A stretch of 64,000 bases of DNA. Origin: Halopiger xanaduensis SH-6 (GTDB lineage Archaea; Halobacteriota; Halobacteria; Halobacteriales; Natrialbaceae). The stretch is from NCBI RefSeq assembly GCF_000217715.1, contig NC_015658.1, positions 310,001 through 374,000 of the forward strand, read 5' to 3'. Below, in pieces: positions 7,506 through 16,682 of the stretch; position 1 is the stretch's first letter; every line of letters starts with the position of its first letter. The position numbers and the translations under genes were made by a program. Below the pieces are notes generated by a model. The model was not told the DNA's origin, did not search any database, and saw only the letters and a list, made by a program, of their open reading frames with translations.

Positions 7506-7943
7506 ATGACCGATACACACTTCGTCGAACCGGACGACGTCGAGAGCCTGGCGTTCGACTGGGGCGTCCTCAAGTGGTTGCACACACCCGACGTCACCGG
7601 CGGCGATCGGTTCAGCGCGGGCGTCGTTCGACTCAAGCCGGGGAAGGGCCACGAGCGGCACACCCACCCCGAAAGCGACGAAATCCTCTACGTCCTGCGT
7701 GGGGAGGGGAGACAGGAGGTCGGCGACGAGACGCGCGAGATCGCGGCCGGCGAGTTGGTGTTCGTTCCCGAGGGCGTCGAGCACGGGACGGAAAACACCG
7801 GCTGGGAGCCGCTGCTCCTGCTGGCCGTCTACGCGCCGCCGGGGCCGGAGGCACAGCTGCGTGAGCAACCGGACTGCGAGGTCGTTCCCGCCGGTGAACT
7901 GCCGACCGGGGACGCCGTCGAACCGGGTGATGGCGACCCATGA
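7506..7943 (+). CDS. Cupin-domain protein
   Basis: A single-domain cupin of 145 residues. Motif 1 is seen as HERHTHPESDEILYVLRG, with the H-x-H-x(n)-E pattern of metal-binding cupins, followed by the motif-2 region LVFVPEGVEHGTENTG with its histidine. The function could be an isomerase, a dioxygenase or a small-molecule sensor; the sequence does not decide. It sits between the TIM-barrel and UPF0261 genes and its stop overlaps the next start by 4 nt, so the three products probably act in one pathway. Confidence 0.85.
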   Translation: MTDTHFVEPDDVESLAFDWGVLKWLHTPDVTGGDRFSAGVVRLKPGKGHERHTHPESDEILYVLRGEGRQEVGDETREIAAGELVFVPEGVEHGTENTGWEPLLLLAVYAPPGPEAQLREQPDCEVVPAGELPTGDAVEPGDGDP

Positions 7944-9166
7944 GCGTCGTCATCATCGGAACGCTGGACACGAAGGCGGAGGAAATCGGCTTCGCCAGGG
8001 ACGTGCTCGAGTCGCAGGGCGTCGACGTTCGCGTCGTCGACGCCGGCGTGATGGGCGAACCGGGGCCGACGGTCGAACCGGAAACGCCGGCGAGCGAGGT
8101 CGCCGAGGCGGCGGGAACGACGCTCGAGCGCCTTCGGAACGAAGCCGACCGCGGCGAGGCGATAGAGGCGATGGGGGAGGGCGCGGCCGAAATCGCCGAG
8201 GAACTCCACGAGAAGGGTGTCATCGAGGGGATCCTCGGACTTGGCGGATCGGGCAACACCTCGATCGCGACGGCGGCGATGCGATCGCTGCCGGTCGGCG
8301 TTCCCAAACTCGTGATTTCCACGATGGCCTCCGGCGACACGGAGCCCTACGTCGGTGCGCGAGATATCGCGATGCTGTACTCGGTCGCGGACATCGAGGG
8401 GCTAAATCAGCTCTCGCGGCGGATTATTACGAACGGCGCCCTGGCGATGGTCGGGATGGTGGCGAACGATCCCGACGTCGACGTCGACGATCGGCCGACG
8501 ATCGGCGTGACGATGTTCGGCGTCACGACGCCCTGCGTGCAGGCGGCCCGCGAGCGACTCGAGGACATGGGCTACGAGGTGATCGTCTTCCACGCGACCG
8601 GGACGGGCGGACGCGCGATGGAGTCGCTCGTCGAGGAGGGCATCATTGACGGCGTCCTCGACGTCACGACGACCGAGTGGGCCGACGAACTGGTCGGCGG
8701 CGTCTTGAGCGCCGGGCCGGAGCGACTCGAGGCGGCCGGCGACGAGGGCGTCCCGCAGGTCGTGTCGACGGGCGCGCTCGACATGGTCAACTTCGGGCCG
8801 CGCGATTCGGTTCCCGAGGAGTTCGAGGGACGGCAGTTCCACGTCCACAATCCGCAAGTGACGCTCATGCGGACGACGCCCGAAGAGAACGCCGAACTCG
8901 GGGCGATCATCGCCGAGAAACTCAACGCAGCGACCGGCCCCACCGCGCTTGCACTCCCCCTCGAGGGCGTCTCGGCGATCGACGCCGAGGGCGAGGACTT
9001 CCACGATCCCGAGGCCGACGACGCGCTGTTCGACGCGCTGCGATCGACGCTCGACGACGATATCGAACTGCTCGAACTCGAGACCGACATCAACGACGAA
9101 ACATTCGCCGAGGTGCTCGCAGAGACGCTCGACGAGTACATGCGAGACGCCGGCCGAGCCCCGTAA
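7940..9166 (+). CDS. UPF0261 protein (Tm-1-like ATP-binding domain)
   Basis: This has 408 residues, the expected length of the UPF0261/Tm-1 N-terminal family. It opens with VVIIGTLDTKAEEIGFARD, the family signature, then LGLGGSGNTSIATAAM (nucleotide-binding glycine-rich region near residues 100-115) and STMASGDTEPYVGARD. The second half holds GVTMFGVTTPCVQAAR and FHATGTGGRAMESLVEEG. In tomato Tm-1 this domain precedes a TIM-barrel domain like the one encoded at 6670, and it binds ATP and a viral replication protein. The prokaryotic role is unknown, probably enzymatic. Last gene of the operon. Confidence 0.88.
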   Translation: MSVVIIGTLDTKAEEIGFARDVLESQGVDVRVVDAGVMGEPGPTVEPETPASEVAEAAGTTLERLRNEADRGEAIEAMGEGAAEIAEELHEKGVIEGILGLGGSGNTSIATAAMRSLPVGVPKLVISTMASGDTEPYVGARDIAMLYSVADIEGLNQLSRRIITNGALAMVGMVANDPDVDVDDRPTIGVTMFGVTTPCVQAARERLEDMGYEVIVFHATGTGGRAMESLVEEGIIDGVLDVTTTEWADELVGGVLSAGPERLEAAGDEGVPQVVSTGALDMVNFGPRDSVPEEFEGRQFHVHNPQVTLMRTTPEENAELGAIIAEKLNAATGPTALALPLEGVSAIDAEGEDFHDPEADDALFDALRSTLDDDIELLELETDINDETFAEVLAETLDEYMRDAGRAP

Positions 9167-9295
9167 CAGCGGGCGCCAGTCGAAAGCGGTCGATAGAACG
9201 AATACCGAGTCGGGGTCGATGATGTGGGTGTAGCGCCCGACTCGGTACCGTCCCGTCGTCGGCAGCGACGATAGCGCTGTCGTCAGGATTTTCGA

Positions 9296-11317
9296 CTAGT
9301 GGCTGGCATCCCCGCCGTCCGCTTTCCCGGACCCAGCTCTCTCACCGTTCTCGTCGGGGATGGTGAAGAAGAACGTCGTCCCTTCCTCGGGCTCGGATTC
9401 GGCCCAGATACGGCCGTTGTGAGCCGTCACGATGCGTTTGCAGATAGCGAGACCGATACCGGTTCCGGGGTACTCATCGCGGGCGTGGAGGCGGTTGAAT
9501 ACCTCGAAGATGTCGTCGGTCATGTCCGGGTCGATCCCGATCCCGTCGTCGCGGATCGAAAAGAGCCACTCGTCGTCCCGCCGTTCGGCGGAGACGTGAA
9601 TGTTCGGTGGGTCGTCGCCCGCATACGTAATGGCGTTATCGAGGAGGTTCTGGAAGAGGAGAACGAGTTGCCGCTCATCTCCGTTCACAGTGGGTAGTTC
9701 GTCCGACGTGATGGTCGCATCGCGTTCGTCAATTGCCACCCGAAGGTCCTCTCGCGCCTCCTCGAGGACCGTCTCGCAGTCAACCGGTTCAAAGTCCTCG
9801 GCGTACGTGTTTACTCGAGAATATTCGAGCAACGCGTTGACCATCTCCCGCATCCTGTCCGCGCCATCGACGGCGTACTCGATGAACTCCTGGGCCTCAG
9901 TATCGAGGTCGTCGCCGTATCGATTTTTGAGTAGTTGGAGATAGCTAGAGACCATCCGTAACGGTTCTTGAAGGTCGTGAGAGGCGGCGTGAGCGAATCG
10001 CCTGAGCTCTTTATTCGAGCGTTTCAACTGGGCGTTGGTCTGTTCGAGCTTCCGCTCGTACTCCTTGCGTTCGGTGATGTCGCTCGCCATCCCGATCCAC
10101 TCGACAATGGTGCCGTCGTCGTCCAGCATCGGTACCGCACGCGAGAACGTCCAGCCCAAGCTCCCGTCGACCTGTTCGACCTGGTGTTCCAGCTCGAAGG
10201 TGCTCTTGGTCCGGATCGCCTCGTCGATAGCCTCCTCGACACGCTCCTGATCGTCCGGATGAATGTATTTATCGAGCCAATCGCTGGTCGATTCGTCCGT
10301 GTCGTCGATGAAATTCTTCCCCTCGAGCTGGTGCATTTCGCTCCAATCCGGGCTCATGCGATACACGACGTCCGAACTCGCGTTGACCAGTGCTCGGAAC
10401 CGCTCCTCACTCCGCTGCAGCGCCTCCTCGGCCTCCTTGCGCTCGGTGATATCTCGTGTCGTCCCGGCGATGGCTTCGACGTCCCCCTCATCGTTGAATA
10501 CCGGTGCAAAAATGTAGTCGTAGATTCGACGACCCTGCTCGGCGTGTTCGAACGCTACTTCCCCCCGGATCGGTTCTTTCGTCTCCACGACCCGGTCGAT
10601 CTCGCGTTCGTGCATTTCCGCGTGCCACGGTTCGTAGCCGTTTTCTCGGAGGGTGTTTCCGATGGACTCCTCGTAGGTTTGGTCCCACATCTCCAGCAGG
10701 GCGTCGTTAGCGAAGATGAATCGGTAGTCGAGGTCGAACGCGTAGACGAGGTCGGGAGTACTGGAGACGATAGTCTCGTAGAGTCGCCGTTCCTGCTCGG
10801 CCTCGATAGACAATTCCGTCGTTTCGGTCTCGGGTCCCGTTCGGTCGGGACTCTCAGTCTTCGTCGCGGAGTCCGCATTTTCGACGGCACAGGCGATCGT
10901 TATCCCGACCTCTGCAAGTGGTTCTCGTTCGACTGCGTCGAATCCGTGCGGGCGGTCGGTGGCCAGTTGCAAGACGCCGTACAGTGACTCTTCGTAAACG
11001 AGGGGGATGACCGCACAGTTCTGTCCGATCGCGATCTCGCGTGTACGCACTGCCTCCCTCGTTAGTTCCCCTCGAGGGGAGTCCTCCGTGAGCGTGATTT
11101 CGTCGAGCGTCTGCTCCCCGATCCCAGCAAACGCTGTTGGGACCACCGCTTCTTTCGTCGGCTTGTAGCGACCGATCCACGCAAACGAGTACAACTCCGA
11201 TGCTTCGAACAGTTCGCAAACGCGTTGTCGGATCTCGTTTGTAGAGATGCTCGGAATCAAGGCTCGGGTGACCGCTCCTGTCACCTCGTGTACGGAGTGT
11301 CGCCCGGTGGAACTCAT
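9296..11317 (-). CDS. GAF-PAS-PAS sensor histidine kinase
   Basis: A soluble 673-residue kinase with no membrane helices. It has a GAF-like domain (about 10-150), two PAS domains each ending in a DITERKE-type PAC motif (about 180-300 and 305-425), a HisKA dimerisation helix with the phosphoacceptor H447 in AHAASHDLQEP, and an HATPase domain with N-box LLDNAITYAG, G1 DDGIGIDP, F-box IFEVFNRLH and G2 GTGIGLAI. It would sense a cytoplasmic cue (redox, light or a ligand) and phosphorylate an unlinked response regulator; none is adjacent. It is transcribed alone; the 3' gap of 129 nt separates it from the convergent UPF0261 gene. Confidence 0.9.
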   Translation of the reverse strand: MSSTGRHSVHEVTGAVTRALIPSISTNEIRQRVCELFEASELYSFAWIGRYKPTKEAVVPTAFAGIGEQTLDEITLTEDSPRGELTREAVRTREIAIGQNCAVIPLVYEESLYGVLQLATDRPHGFDAVEREPLAEVGITIACAVENADSATKTESPDRTGPETETTELSIEAEQERRLYETIVSSTPDLVYAFDLDYRFIFANDALLEMWDQTYEESIGNTLRENGYEPWHAEMHEREIDRVVETKEPIRGEVAFEHAEQGRRIYDYIFAPVFNDEGDVEAIAGTTRDITERKEAEEALQRSEERFRALVNASSDVVYRMSPDWSEMHQLEGKNFIDDTDESTSDWLDKYIHPDDQERVEEAIDEAIRTKSTFELEHQVEQVDGSLGWTFSRAVPMLDDDGTIVEWIGMASDITERKEYERKLEQTNAQLKRSNKELRRFAHAASHDLQEPLRMVSSYLQLLKNRYGDDLDTEAQEFIEYAVDGADRMREMVNALLEYSRVNTYAEDFEPVDCETVLEEAREDLRVAIDERDATITSDELPTVNGDERQLVLLFQNLLDNAITYAGDDPPNIHVSAERRDDEWLFSIRDDGIGIDPDMTDDIFEVFNRLHARDEYPGTGIGLAICKRIVTAHNGRIWAESEPEEGTTFFFTIPDENGERAGSGKADGGDASH

Positions 11318-11470
11318 TGGTTACTTTCTCTCGGTAGAAGCGGTTTACCCTATCGGTTCTGATAGCAGCGGACGACCTGCAAACGGTCTACGGACATGGC
11401 GTCGTCGCAACGTCTTTCAAAAAAGAAACTGATGCTGACGGGTTACCCAGTCGATCCGAAGCCGACAACC

Positions 11471-12652
11471 CTAACACTCGAGAGCGCGGCCGATCTCGAG
11501 CGCGAGGTGTCGATCGTCGGCGAGGCCGTCGCTGACGAAGATCGAATAGTACAGGTCGCCGTTGGTGGTGGCGCCGCCACACGACCACTCGAGTTCCGTA
11601 CCCTCGTCAGTATCGGCGATCGTCCCCGTCGCGTCGCCGATGGAGACGTTGTCACCGCCTCGGGCGAACAGTCGCGGTCCGTCGCTGGTCGTCACCGTGA
11701 TCGTTTCGCCGTCGCCCCGATACGATAGCGAGACCTGTTTTCGCTCTTCGTCGGGGAACTCGTAACTGGTGATCTCGTCGAGCGCGAGTGCGTCCGGGAC
11801 CGTCGCAGCCGACGGCTCCGCGACGGAAAACGGAACAGCGTCGGCAGCAGCGTCGACAGTCTCGTAGCTCTCGATCGACGGGAGAGCGATTTCGTCGACG
11901 CTCTCGCTTCCGTTCTCGTCCGTCGGCGGCTCGAACTCGAAGCGATCGTCGTCGAACCCCGGATCGACCGTGAGGTTTCGATAGGTCGTCTCGAGCGAGA
12001 CGCTCTCGCCCGCGACGCGATGCTTGACGGGGAACAGGTGGTCCTGATCAAACCACACGGCGACGGTCTCCGTCGATCGGTCCGCACCGTCGACGTCGCC
12101 GCCGTCCCGCTGCAGCGGGATGGCGTACTCGGTGTCACCGACGAGGACGGTGACGGAGCGACCGATCGACTCGTTCGCGGGCGGGTCGAATGCGACCCGA
12201 TACGTCTCCCTCCCGTCGATCGTCGTTTCTTCGATCGATTCGATTTCGTACCGTTCGACGTACCGCTGTTGGTGGGCGTACACGCCCTCGAGGAACGACG
12301 ACGCGTTCGGATCGACCTCGAGGCGCTGCGCGGTGTCGGCATCGCGGTCGTACTGCCACCGTGTGGAACCGTTGCTGACGATCACCACGCCGTCGCCGGT
12401 CTCGATACGGCTGGCACCGTCGGCGCGGAACTGGACGTCCTCGCGGACGGTCGTCGTCTCGCCGTCGATCGTGTGGTTGATTTCGACGGTCGCGGCGAGT
12501 TCCGCCGGCGGTGTTGCCTCGGTTATCCGGGTCTCGAGGGACGCGTCGGAGACGCCGGTACTCGGGACGGCGACACACCCCGCGAGGAGCACCGCGAACA
12601 GGACGGCGATCGCCGCGGGTATCGCTCGCGTTCCCGCGAAGTTGGGGGCCAT
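11471..12652 (-). CDS. LolA-like lipoprotein
   Basis: A 393-residue lipoprotein with a hydrophobic N-terminal helix ending in the lipobox LLAGC at about residue 26. The mature part has a LolA/LppX-like region: ATVEINHTIDGET, DVQFRADGASRIE, RWQYDRDADTAQRLE, RVAFDPP and VAVWFDQDHLFPVKH. It then carries a C-terminal DUF4367-like region (VPDALALDEITSYEF ... VSLSYRGDGETITVTTS). In bacteria this fold carries lipids; haloarchaeal members are membrane-anchored and uncharacterised. It is a single gene with AT-rich DNA just upstream of the ATG. Confidence 0.75.
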   Translation of the reverse strand: MAPNFAGTRAIPAAIAVLFAVLLAGCVAVPSTGVSDASLETRITEATPPAELAATVEINHTIDGETTTVREDVQFRADGASRIETGDGVVIVSNGSTRWQYDRDADTAQRLEVDPNASSFLEGVYAHQQRYVERYEIESIEETTIDGRETYRVAFDPPANESIGRSVTVLVGDTEYAIPLQRDGGDVDGADRSTETVAVWFDQDHLFPVKHRVAGESVSLETTYRNLTVDPGFDDDRFEFEPPTDENGSESVDEIALPSIESYETVDAAADAVPFSVAEPSAATVPDALALDEITSYEFPDEERKQVSLSYRGDGETITVTTSDGPRLFARGGDNVSIGDATGTIADTDEGTELEWSCGGATTNGDLYYSIFVSDGLADDRHLALEIGRALEC

Positions 12653-12992
12653 ATTGCATACACATTAGTCGAGCAACATTACCTCTCTGATGCTCGATTC
12701 GAACGTCGGGCGAGCGCGTTCTGTCCTCGAGTAGACCGGACCGAAAAAAGTCACCGCTAGATCGCGGACTATATTTCAGTTCGATAACCAGAACGTAACG
12801 ACGGTGTCCCCGAAGCACCACATCGAGACGCTGCCTTCGCCCGCAACGGTCACTCGACGCCGCTCGTGTGCATCCGCCGTCGGACTAGCACGACGCGAGA
12901 CGATCAGACGACCGGACGGATGAGTCGAGAACGCCTTAGTCGACGCCGACTGCTCGCGATAGTCGACGACCGACAGACAGTCGTCTATCGGG
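12653..12992. other. Intergenic, no gene seen
   Basis: About 340 nt between two minus-strand genes. It contains the upstream region of the lipoprotein gene; no RNA gene, repeat or convincing ORF was recognised. Confidence 0.4.
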
Positions 12993-13688
12993 CTACTCGC
13001 GGTCGTCGTCCTTGTCGCTGGCTTCGCTGCGAGCCTGATCGACCGCGTCGATGACGTCGATCGAGACGCCCTCGTCTTGCTCGACCTCGGAACCGTTTCC
13101 GAATCCGCCGCTGATCACGCGTCCGAGCGCCCGCTCGAACGGCTCGTCGAGTTGTTCCACCTCGTCGGGGTCGGCCTCGACGAGAAAGCCGCTCGTCACG
13201 TTCGGCGACGTCGGCACGAAGTACAGCGCCTGCCCGTCGGCCGTCGAGCGGCCGGTTTTGAACGCCGTCATCCAGATCTCGTCCCAGGCCTCGAGTTTGA
13301 CCGGCTGGCGGAGTTCCGTCTGCTCGTTGACCGCGGTTTCGGCGGCCGTCTTCGAGGCGTTGTAGACGACGCGGACGCCGGGAAGCGCGTTGGCGCTGGT
13401 ATCGATCGCTCGTTCGACGACGGCACCGAGTGCCGTCCGCGCTACCAAGCCGGTTGCATAGAGCAGCCCCAGCAACAGCCCGCCCGAGACAGCGACACGA
13501 AGCAGCGCCGTCAGTCTGGCGCGGACCATCTCGTTCGCGATGAGCGTCTCGAGAAACCACTCGGGGACCAGCAGGTCGGGCGTGAATCCGTCGACGAACC
13601 CGTACAGGACGTAGCAAAGGTAGCCGATGACGAGGATCGGCGCGAGGACGATCAGGCCGCGGGAGAAATCTCGTTTCCAGGAAGCCAT
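12993..13688 (-). CDS. DUF502 family membrane protein
   Basis: This has 231 residues from the chosen Met (MASWKRDFSRGLIVLAP), which begins the DUF502 family consensus; an upstream Met at 13739 is possible. Two membrane helices (IVLAPILVIGYLCYVLYGFV and LLRVAVSGGLLLGLLYATGL) flank a short exposed segment. They are followed by the conserved core LPGVRVVYNASKTAAETAV and FVPTSPNVTSGFLVEA. The C-terminal tail is acidic and charged. The family is widespread in bacteria and archaea and its function is unknown. Confidence 0.85.
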   Translation of the reverse strand: MASWKRDFSRGLIVLAPILVIGYLCYVLYGFVDGFTPDLLVPEWFLETLIANEMVRARLTALLRVAVSGGLLLGLLYATGLVARTALGAVVERAIDTSANALPGVRVVYNASKTAAETAVNEQTELRQPVKLEAWDEIWMTAFKTGRSTADGQALYFVPTSPNVTSGFLVEADPDEVEQLDEPFERALGRVISGGFGNGSEVEQDEGVSIDVIDAVDQARSEASDKDDDRE

Positions 13689-14241
13689 GTAATGACGAGC
13701 GGTGGTAGCTACCAGAACTCGGACGGCTGCCGAGTTCAACGTTTCGACACGCTCGAGCGACTCGCGGACTTCGGGCGGGGACGGTACTCGAAGTTGCCCT
13801 CGGCGTCGTAGCGGGAGCCGCGCTCGAGCGGTCGTGTTACCGCGCGCTCGACATCGCGTCGGTCGCGGTGTACCTCGTCAGTAGACGGCAATAGTTCGAC
13901 CGCCTCATCACGGGTGATCGCTGGAACCTAGCGGTCGTTCTCACTACCCTCTCGTTGCGAGATGGCGTCAGTGAGGACGGAATACGTATCCAGTATCCAC
14001 TCAGAGAGTGGCGGACGCGGGTCATCAGCCGGGCACGTGGATGCTCATCAACCAGAAAACCGTTCTACACACTGCCGTGTAACTGTATTCTCCGATTCGA
14101 CTGGACCGCGACGACGGAGACTCGTCGCGCGATCGCTTCGACGGCGAGAAATCGATGAATCAACGAGTAAGAGACGGTATATTCTGGTGGACCTGTTTGG
14201 GTAGGGCTCGAGACAGATGGTGCCTTATGCATGAATATTAA
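13689..14241. other. Intergenic with a possible decayed gene end
   Basis: On the minus strand about 13740-13850 encodes ERGSRYDAEGNFEYRP, which looks like real protein. It is followed, only after a frame change, by EVRESLERVETLNSAAV, which leads into the upstream extension of the DUF502 frame. This suggests a frameshifted remnant upstream of DUF502. Nothing else is recognisable before the TATA region of the next gene. Confidence 0.25.
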
Positions 14242-14243
14242 CT
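14233..14243 (+). promoter_or_regulatory. TATA-like tract of the gfo6-type gene
   Basis: An AT-rich tract (GAATATTAAC) lies about 27-30 nt before the ATG at 14268, fitting a leaderless transcript and supporting that start over one seven codons upstream. Confidence 0.5.
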
Positions 14244-14267
14244 ATTGTGGGCGGCCAATCCTGGCTC

Positions 14268-15338
14268 ATGGAGTTCGATCTCGACAGTTTCAGTGCTCGC
14301 GACTGGGAACGCCCGACGGACGCCGATCCGATCCGGTTCGCTATGGTCGGGCTCGGGTGGTGGACGCGCGAGCAAGCGATCCCTGCCGTCGAAAACTCGG
14401 ACTATTGCACGACGACAGTCCTGGTCAGTTCCAGCACGGAGAAGGGCGAGGACGTCGCGGCCGACCTGGAGGGGGTCGAAGCGACGCTCACCTACGACGA
14501 GTACGCCGACGGCGCGGCGACCGACGCCTACGACGCGGTGTACGTCTGCACGCCGAACGGACTCCACCGCGAGCACGTCCAAGCGGCGGCCGACCACGAG
14601 AAGGCGGTCCTCTGCGAGAAGCCCCTGGAAGCGACCGTCGAGGACGCCCGGGCGACCGTCGACGCCTGCCGGGACGCGGACGTGCCGCTGATGGTCGCCT
14701 ACCGGCTCCAGACCGAGCCGGTGGCCCGCCGCGCCCGAGAACTGATCCGGGACGGCGCCATCGGCGATGTCGTCTCGGTACTCGGGCACATGTCGGACAC
14801 GATCCTCGACGCCGTCGACGAGACGAGCTGGCGGTTCGACCCCGACCTCGCCGGCGGGACGACGCTCAACGACATCGGGATCTACCCGATGAACACGATC
14901 CGATTCATCCTGGAAGAGGACCCCCAAGCGGTGTACGCCCGGACGGAGTCCGAGCAACCGGCCTACGAGGGAACCGACGAGCACGCGGCGTTCCAGCTCG
15001 AGTTCCCCGACGGCAAGCTCGCCTCGTGTACGGTCACCCACAGCGCGTCACTGGCCTCGAGCCTTCGGTTCGTCGGCACCGAAGGCGAACTGAGCATCGA
15101 GGGGCTGTTCTTCCCGAACACCCGGAAGGTACTCCGGGTGTCCGGACCGGACATCGAGGGCGAGTATCGGCCGGACCCGGTCGACCAGATGCGCGAGGAG
15201 TTCGACTACTTCGCCAACCGCCTCCAGCGCGGTCTCGACCCCGAACCCGACGGCGAACACAGCATGGTCGACATGCGCGCCATCCGCGCCCTCTACGAAT
15301 CTGCCGAGACGGGACAGCGCGTCGAACTCGACCTGTGA
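14268..15338 (+). CDS. gfo6: Gfo/Idh/MocA oxidoreductase, D-xylose 1-dehydrogenase-like
   Basis: This has 356 residues. The N-terminal Rossmann domain has FAMVGLGWWTREQAIPAV (glycine-rich NAD(P) loop) and VYVCTPNGLHREHV; CEKPLEATVEDA carries the conserved EKP lysine. The C-terminal alpha/beta domain contains GGTTLNDIGIYPMNT with the D-x3-Y-type motif that supplies catalytic residues. The overall pattern, including GWWTREQA and EHAAFQLEFP, resembles haloarchaeal NADP-dependent xylose dehydrogenase, which opens the Weimberg-type pentose pathway. No other pentose genes are adjacent, so the substrate could be a different sugar. Confidence 0.75.
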   Translation: MEFDLDSFSARDWERPTDADPIRFAMVGLGWWTREQAIPAVENSDYCTTTVLVSSSTEKGEDVAADLEGVEATLTYDEYADGAATDAYDAVYVCTPNGLHREHVQAAADHEKAVLCEKPLEATVEDARATVDACRDADVPLMVAYRLQTEPVARRARELIRDGAIGDVVSVLGHMSDTILDAVDETSWRFDPDLAGGTTLNDIGIYPMNTIRFILEEDPQAVYARTESEQPAYEGTDEHAAFQLEFPDGKLASCTVTHSASLASSLRFVGTEGELSIEGLFFPNTRKVLRVSGPDIEGEYRPDPVDQMREEFDYFANRLQRGLDPEPDGEHSMVDMRAIRALYESAETGQRVELDL

Positions 15339-15464
15339 ACGAGCTCGGAAACCGGTGCCGGCCAGTTGTTTGAGCGGATTTGCTCGAGGCGGTATGCTGT
15401 CGGAGATTGTCGGCTGAACGTAGGTCTCGAGGTATGTGAATGAGGAGTAGGGTGGATCGTGGAG

Positions 15465-15480
15465 TGTCGCCAAGGCGACA
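15465..15480. repeat. 7-bp inverted repeat at the left edge of the AT-rich island
   Basis: TGTCGCC-AA-GGCGACA is followed by an A-rich run. It could be a transcription end signal for the gfo6-type gene or a recombination/operator site, because base composition drops sharply right after it. No second copy was found at the other edge near 18340. Confidence 0.35.
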
Positions 15481-15567
15481 ACGTCAAAAAATTACAGCGC
15501 CCCGCTCACCTTCGCGCAAAATCTCCAATTGAAACTCACGAAGTGCAGTGGTATTATACGAGAGTTT

Positions 15568-15759
15568 ATGAGTGAAGATAGTGCCAAACTGGATATCATG
15601 CAACACCCCCAAGATGATTTGCTAATCGTCTACGCGCACTCATTACTTGCTCAAGAATACAAAGGCTCAGAGAAAGAAGAATGGGCCCTGTATCTCGCAT
15701 CCAAGATTGCAGATCAGCACGGACTTACCATTTCCGAAGCGATTCGCCAACTCAATTAG
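15568..15759 (+). CDS. Small acidic protein at the head of the island
   Basis: This has 63 residues from MSEDSAKLDIMQ; an upstream Met at 15529 is possible. It is predicted helical, with DLLIVYAHSLLAQEYKG and a C-terminal DQHGLTISEAIRQLN that could form a short HTH-like pair of helices. The size and position before a recombinase fit an excisionase or antitoxin-like regulator, but no family is recognised. Confidence 0.5.
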   Translation: MSEDSAKLDIMQHPQDDLLIVYAHSLLAQEYKGSEKEEWALYLASKIADQHGLTISEAIRQLN

Positions 15760-15852
15760 ATTCGTTCGATTTTGCTACTGCACCAGTACTGCCGTTTGTT
15801 ACTGATATCTTTCTCAACTAAGTTTTTCAATCATAATATCGTACTTGTTTCT

Positions 15853-16560
15853 ATGGCACGGACTGAAAACGCTAAAGAAGATGCCCCTAAGCCTCGAGAG
15901 TACCGTGCACTGAAACGTGCCGCTCAAGAAAAAGTAACATCTGCAAGGCAAGACGATGTTGAGTTTCAACTTGAGTGTGAATTTGTTCTTCGAACAATGG
16001 GCGAGTTAGGCCTTCGAGCAGGTGAAATATCTCATATGAGGGAATCTTGGATTGACTTCGATCGGTGTGAAATCCACGTTCCAGAGCACGATCAATGTAA
16101 TATGGGTGATGATGGTGGACCTTGTGGGTACTGTAAGGCTCAAGCAAAGGATTCTGCCGAAAAACGTGATATCACGTACGAAACAGCCCTTCGGGAAAGG
16201 TGGAAACCAAAAAACGAACATGCAGCACGAACAATTTGGTTCGGTTGGGATGAAGATTTAGTGGAATTAATTGACGAATTCATGTATAAAAATGGAGAGT
16301 ATCTTCATTCTCGAGTCTCTGTGAATCGTCGCATCAAAACTATTGCTTCGGAATGTGAGATGGTCGATAAGGATGAGGTATACCCTCATGCTCTACGGGC
16401 GCACGCAGCAATGTATCATGCAAAGAAGGGAATGCGTGCCTATCACTTATCAGAATTGATGGGTTGGTCAAATATTGATGCAGCGATGGACTATATAAAA
16501 ATGACCGCAGATGATGTTAAGACAGAAATGAAGAGAGTTCACAACGGCGCAAGGTATTGA
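15853..16560 (+). CDS. Tyrosine recombinase/integrase (catalytic-domain type)
   Basis: This has 235 residues from MARTENAKED. Catalytic residues of the lambda-integrase family can be placed: R55 in GLRAGEISHM, a lysine near 120 (KPKNEHAARTI), H179-x-x-R182 in YPHALRAHAAMYH, W205 at the second histidine position (LMGWSNID) and the nucleophile Y214 in AAMDYIKM. An inserted cysteine cluster (H79, C82, C91, C94) resembles a zinc knuckle, as in other haloarchaeal integrases. The arm-binding N-terminal domain is short or absent. It would catalyse insertion and excision of the island. Codon use is AT-rich like the next two genes. Confidence 0.85.
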   Translation: MARTENAKEDAPKPREYRALKRAAQEKVTSARQDDVEFQLECEFVLRTMGELGLRAGEISHMRESWIDFDRCEIHVPEHDQCNMGDDGGPCGYCKAQAKDSAEKRDITYETALRERWKPKNEHAARTIWFGWDEDLVELIDEFMYKNGEYLHSRVSVNRRIKTIASECEMVDKDEVYPHALRAHAAMYHAKKGMRAYHLSELMGWSNIDAAMDYIKMTADDVKTEMKRVHNGARY

Positions 16561-16682
16561 TTTAGTTTAGATCTACTTTGTCATCTCCTCCATCCGGATC
16601 AAGAAGGGTGTTACCTCACGATTTCACTTTCACTGTGGTTTGATTGATATTATATGTTTATGCTTCATGCTATCCACTATAC

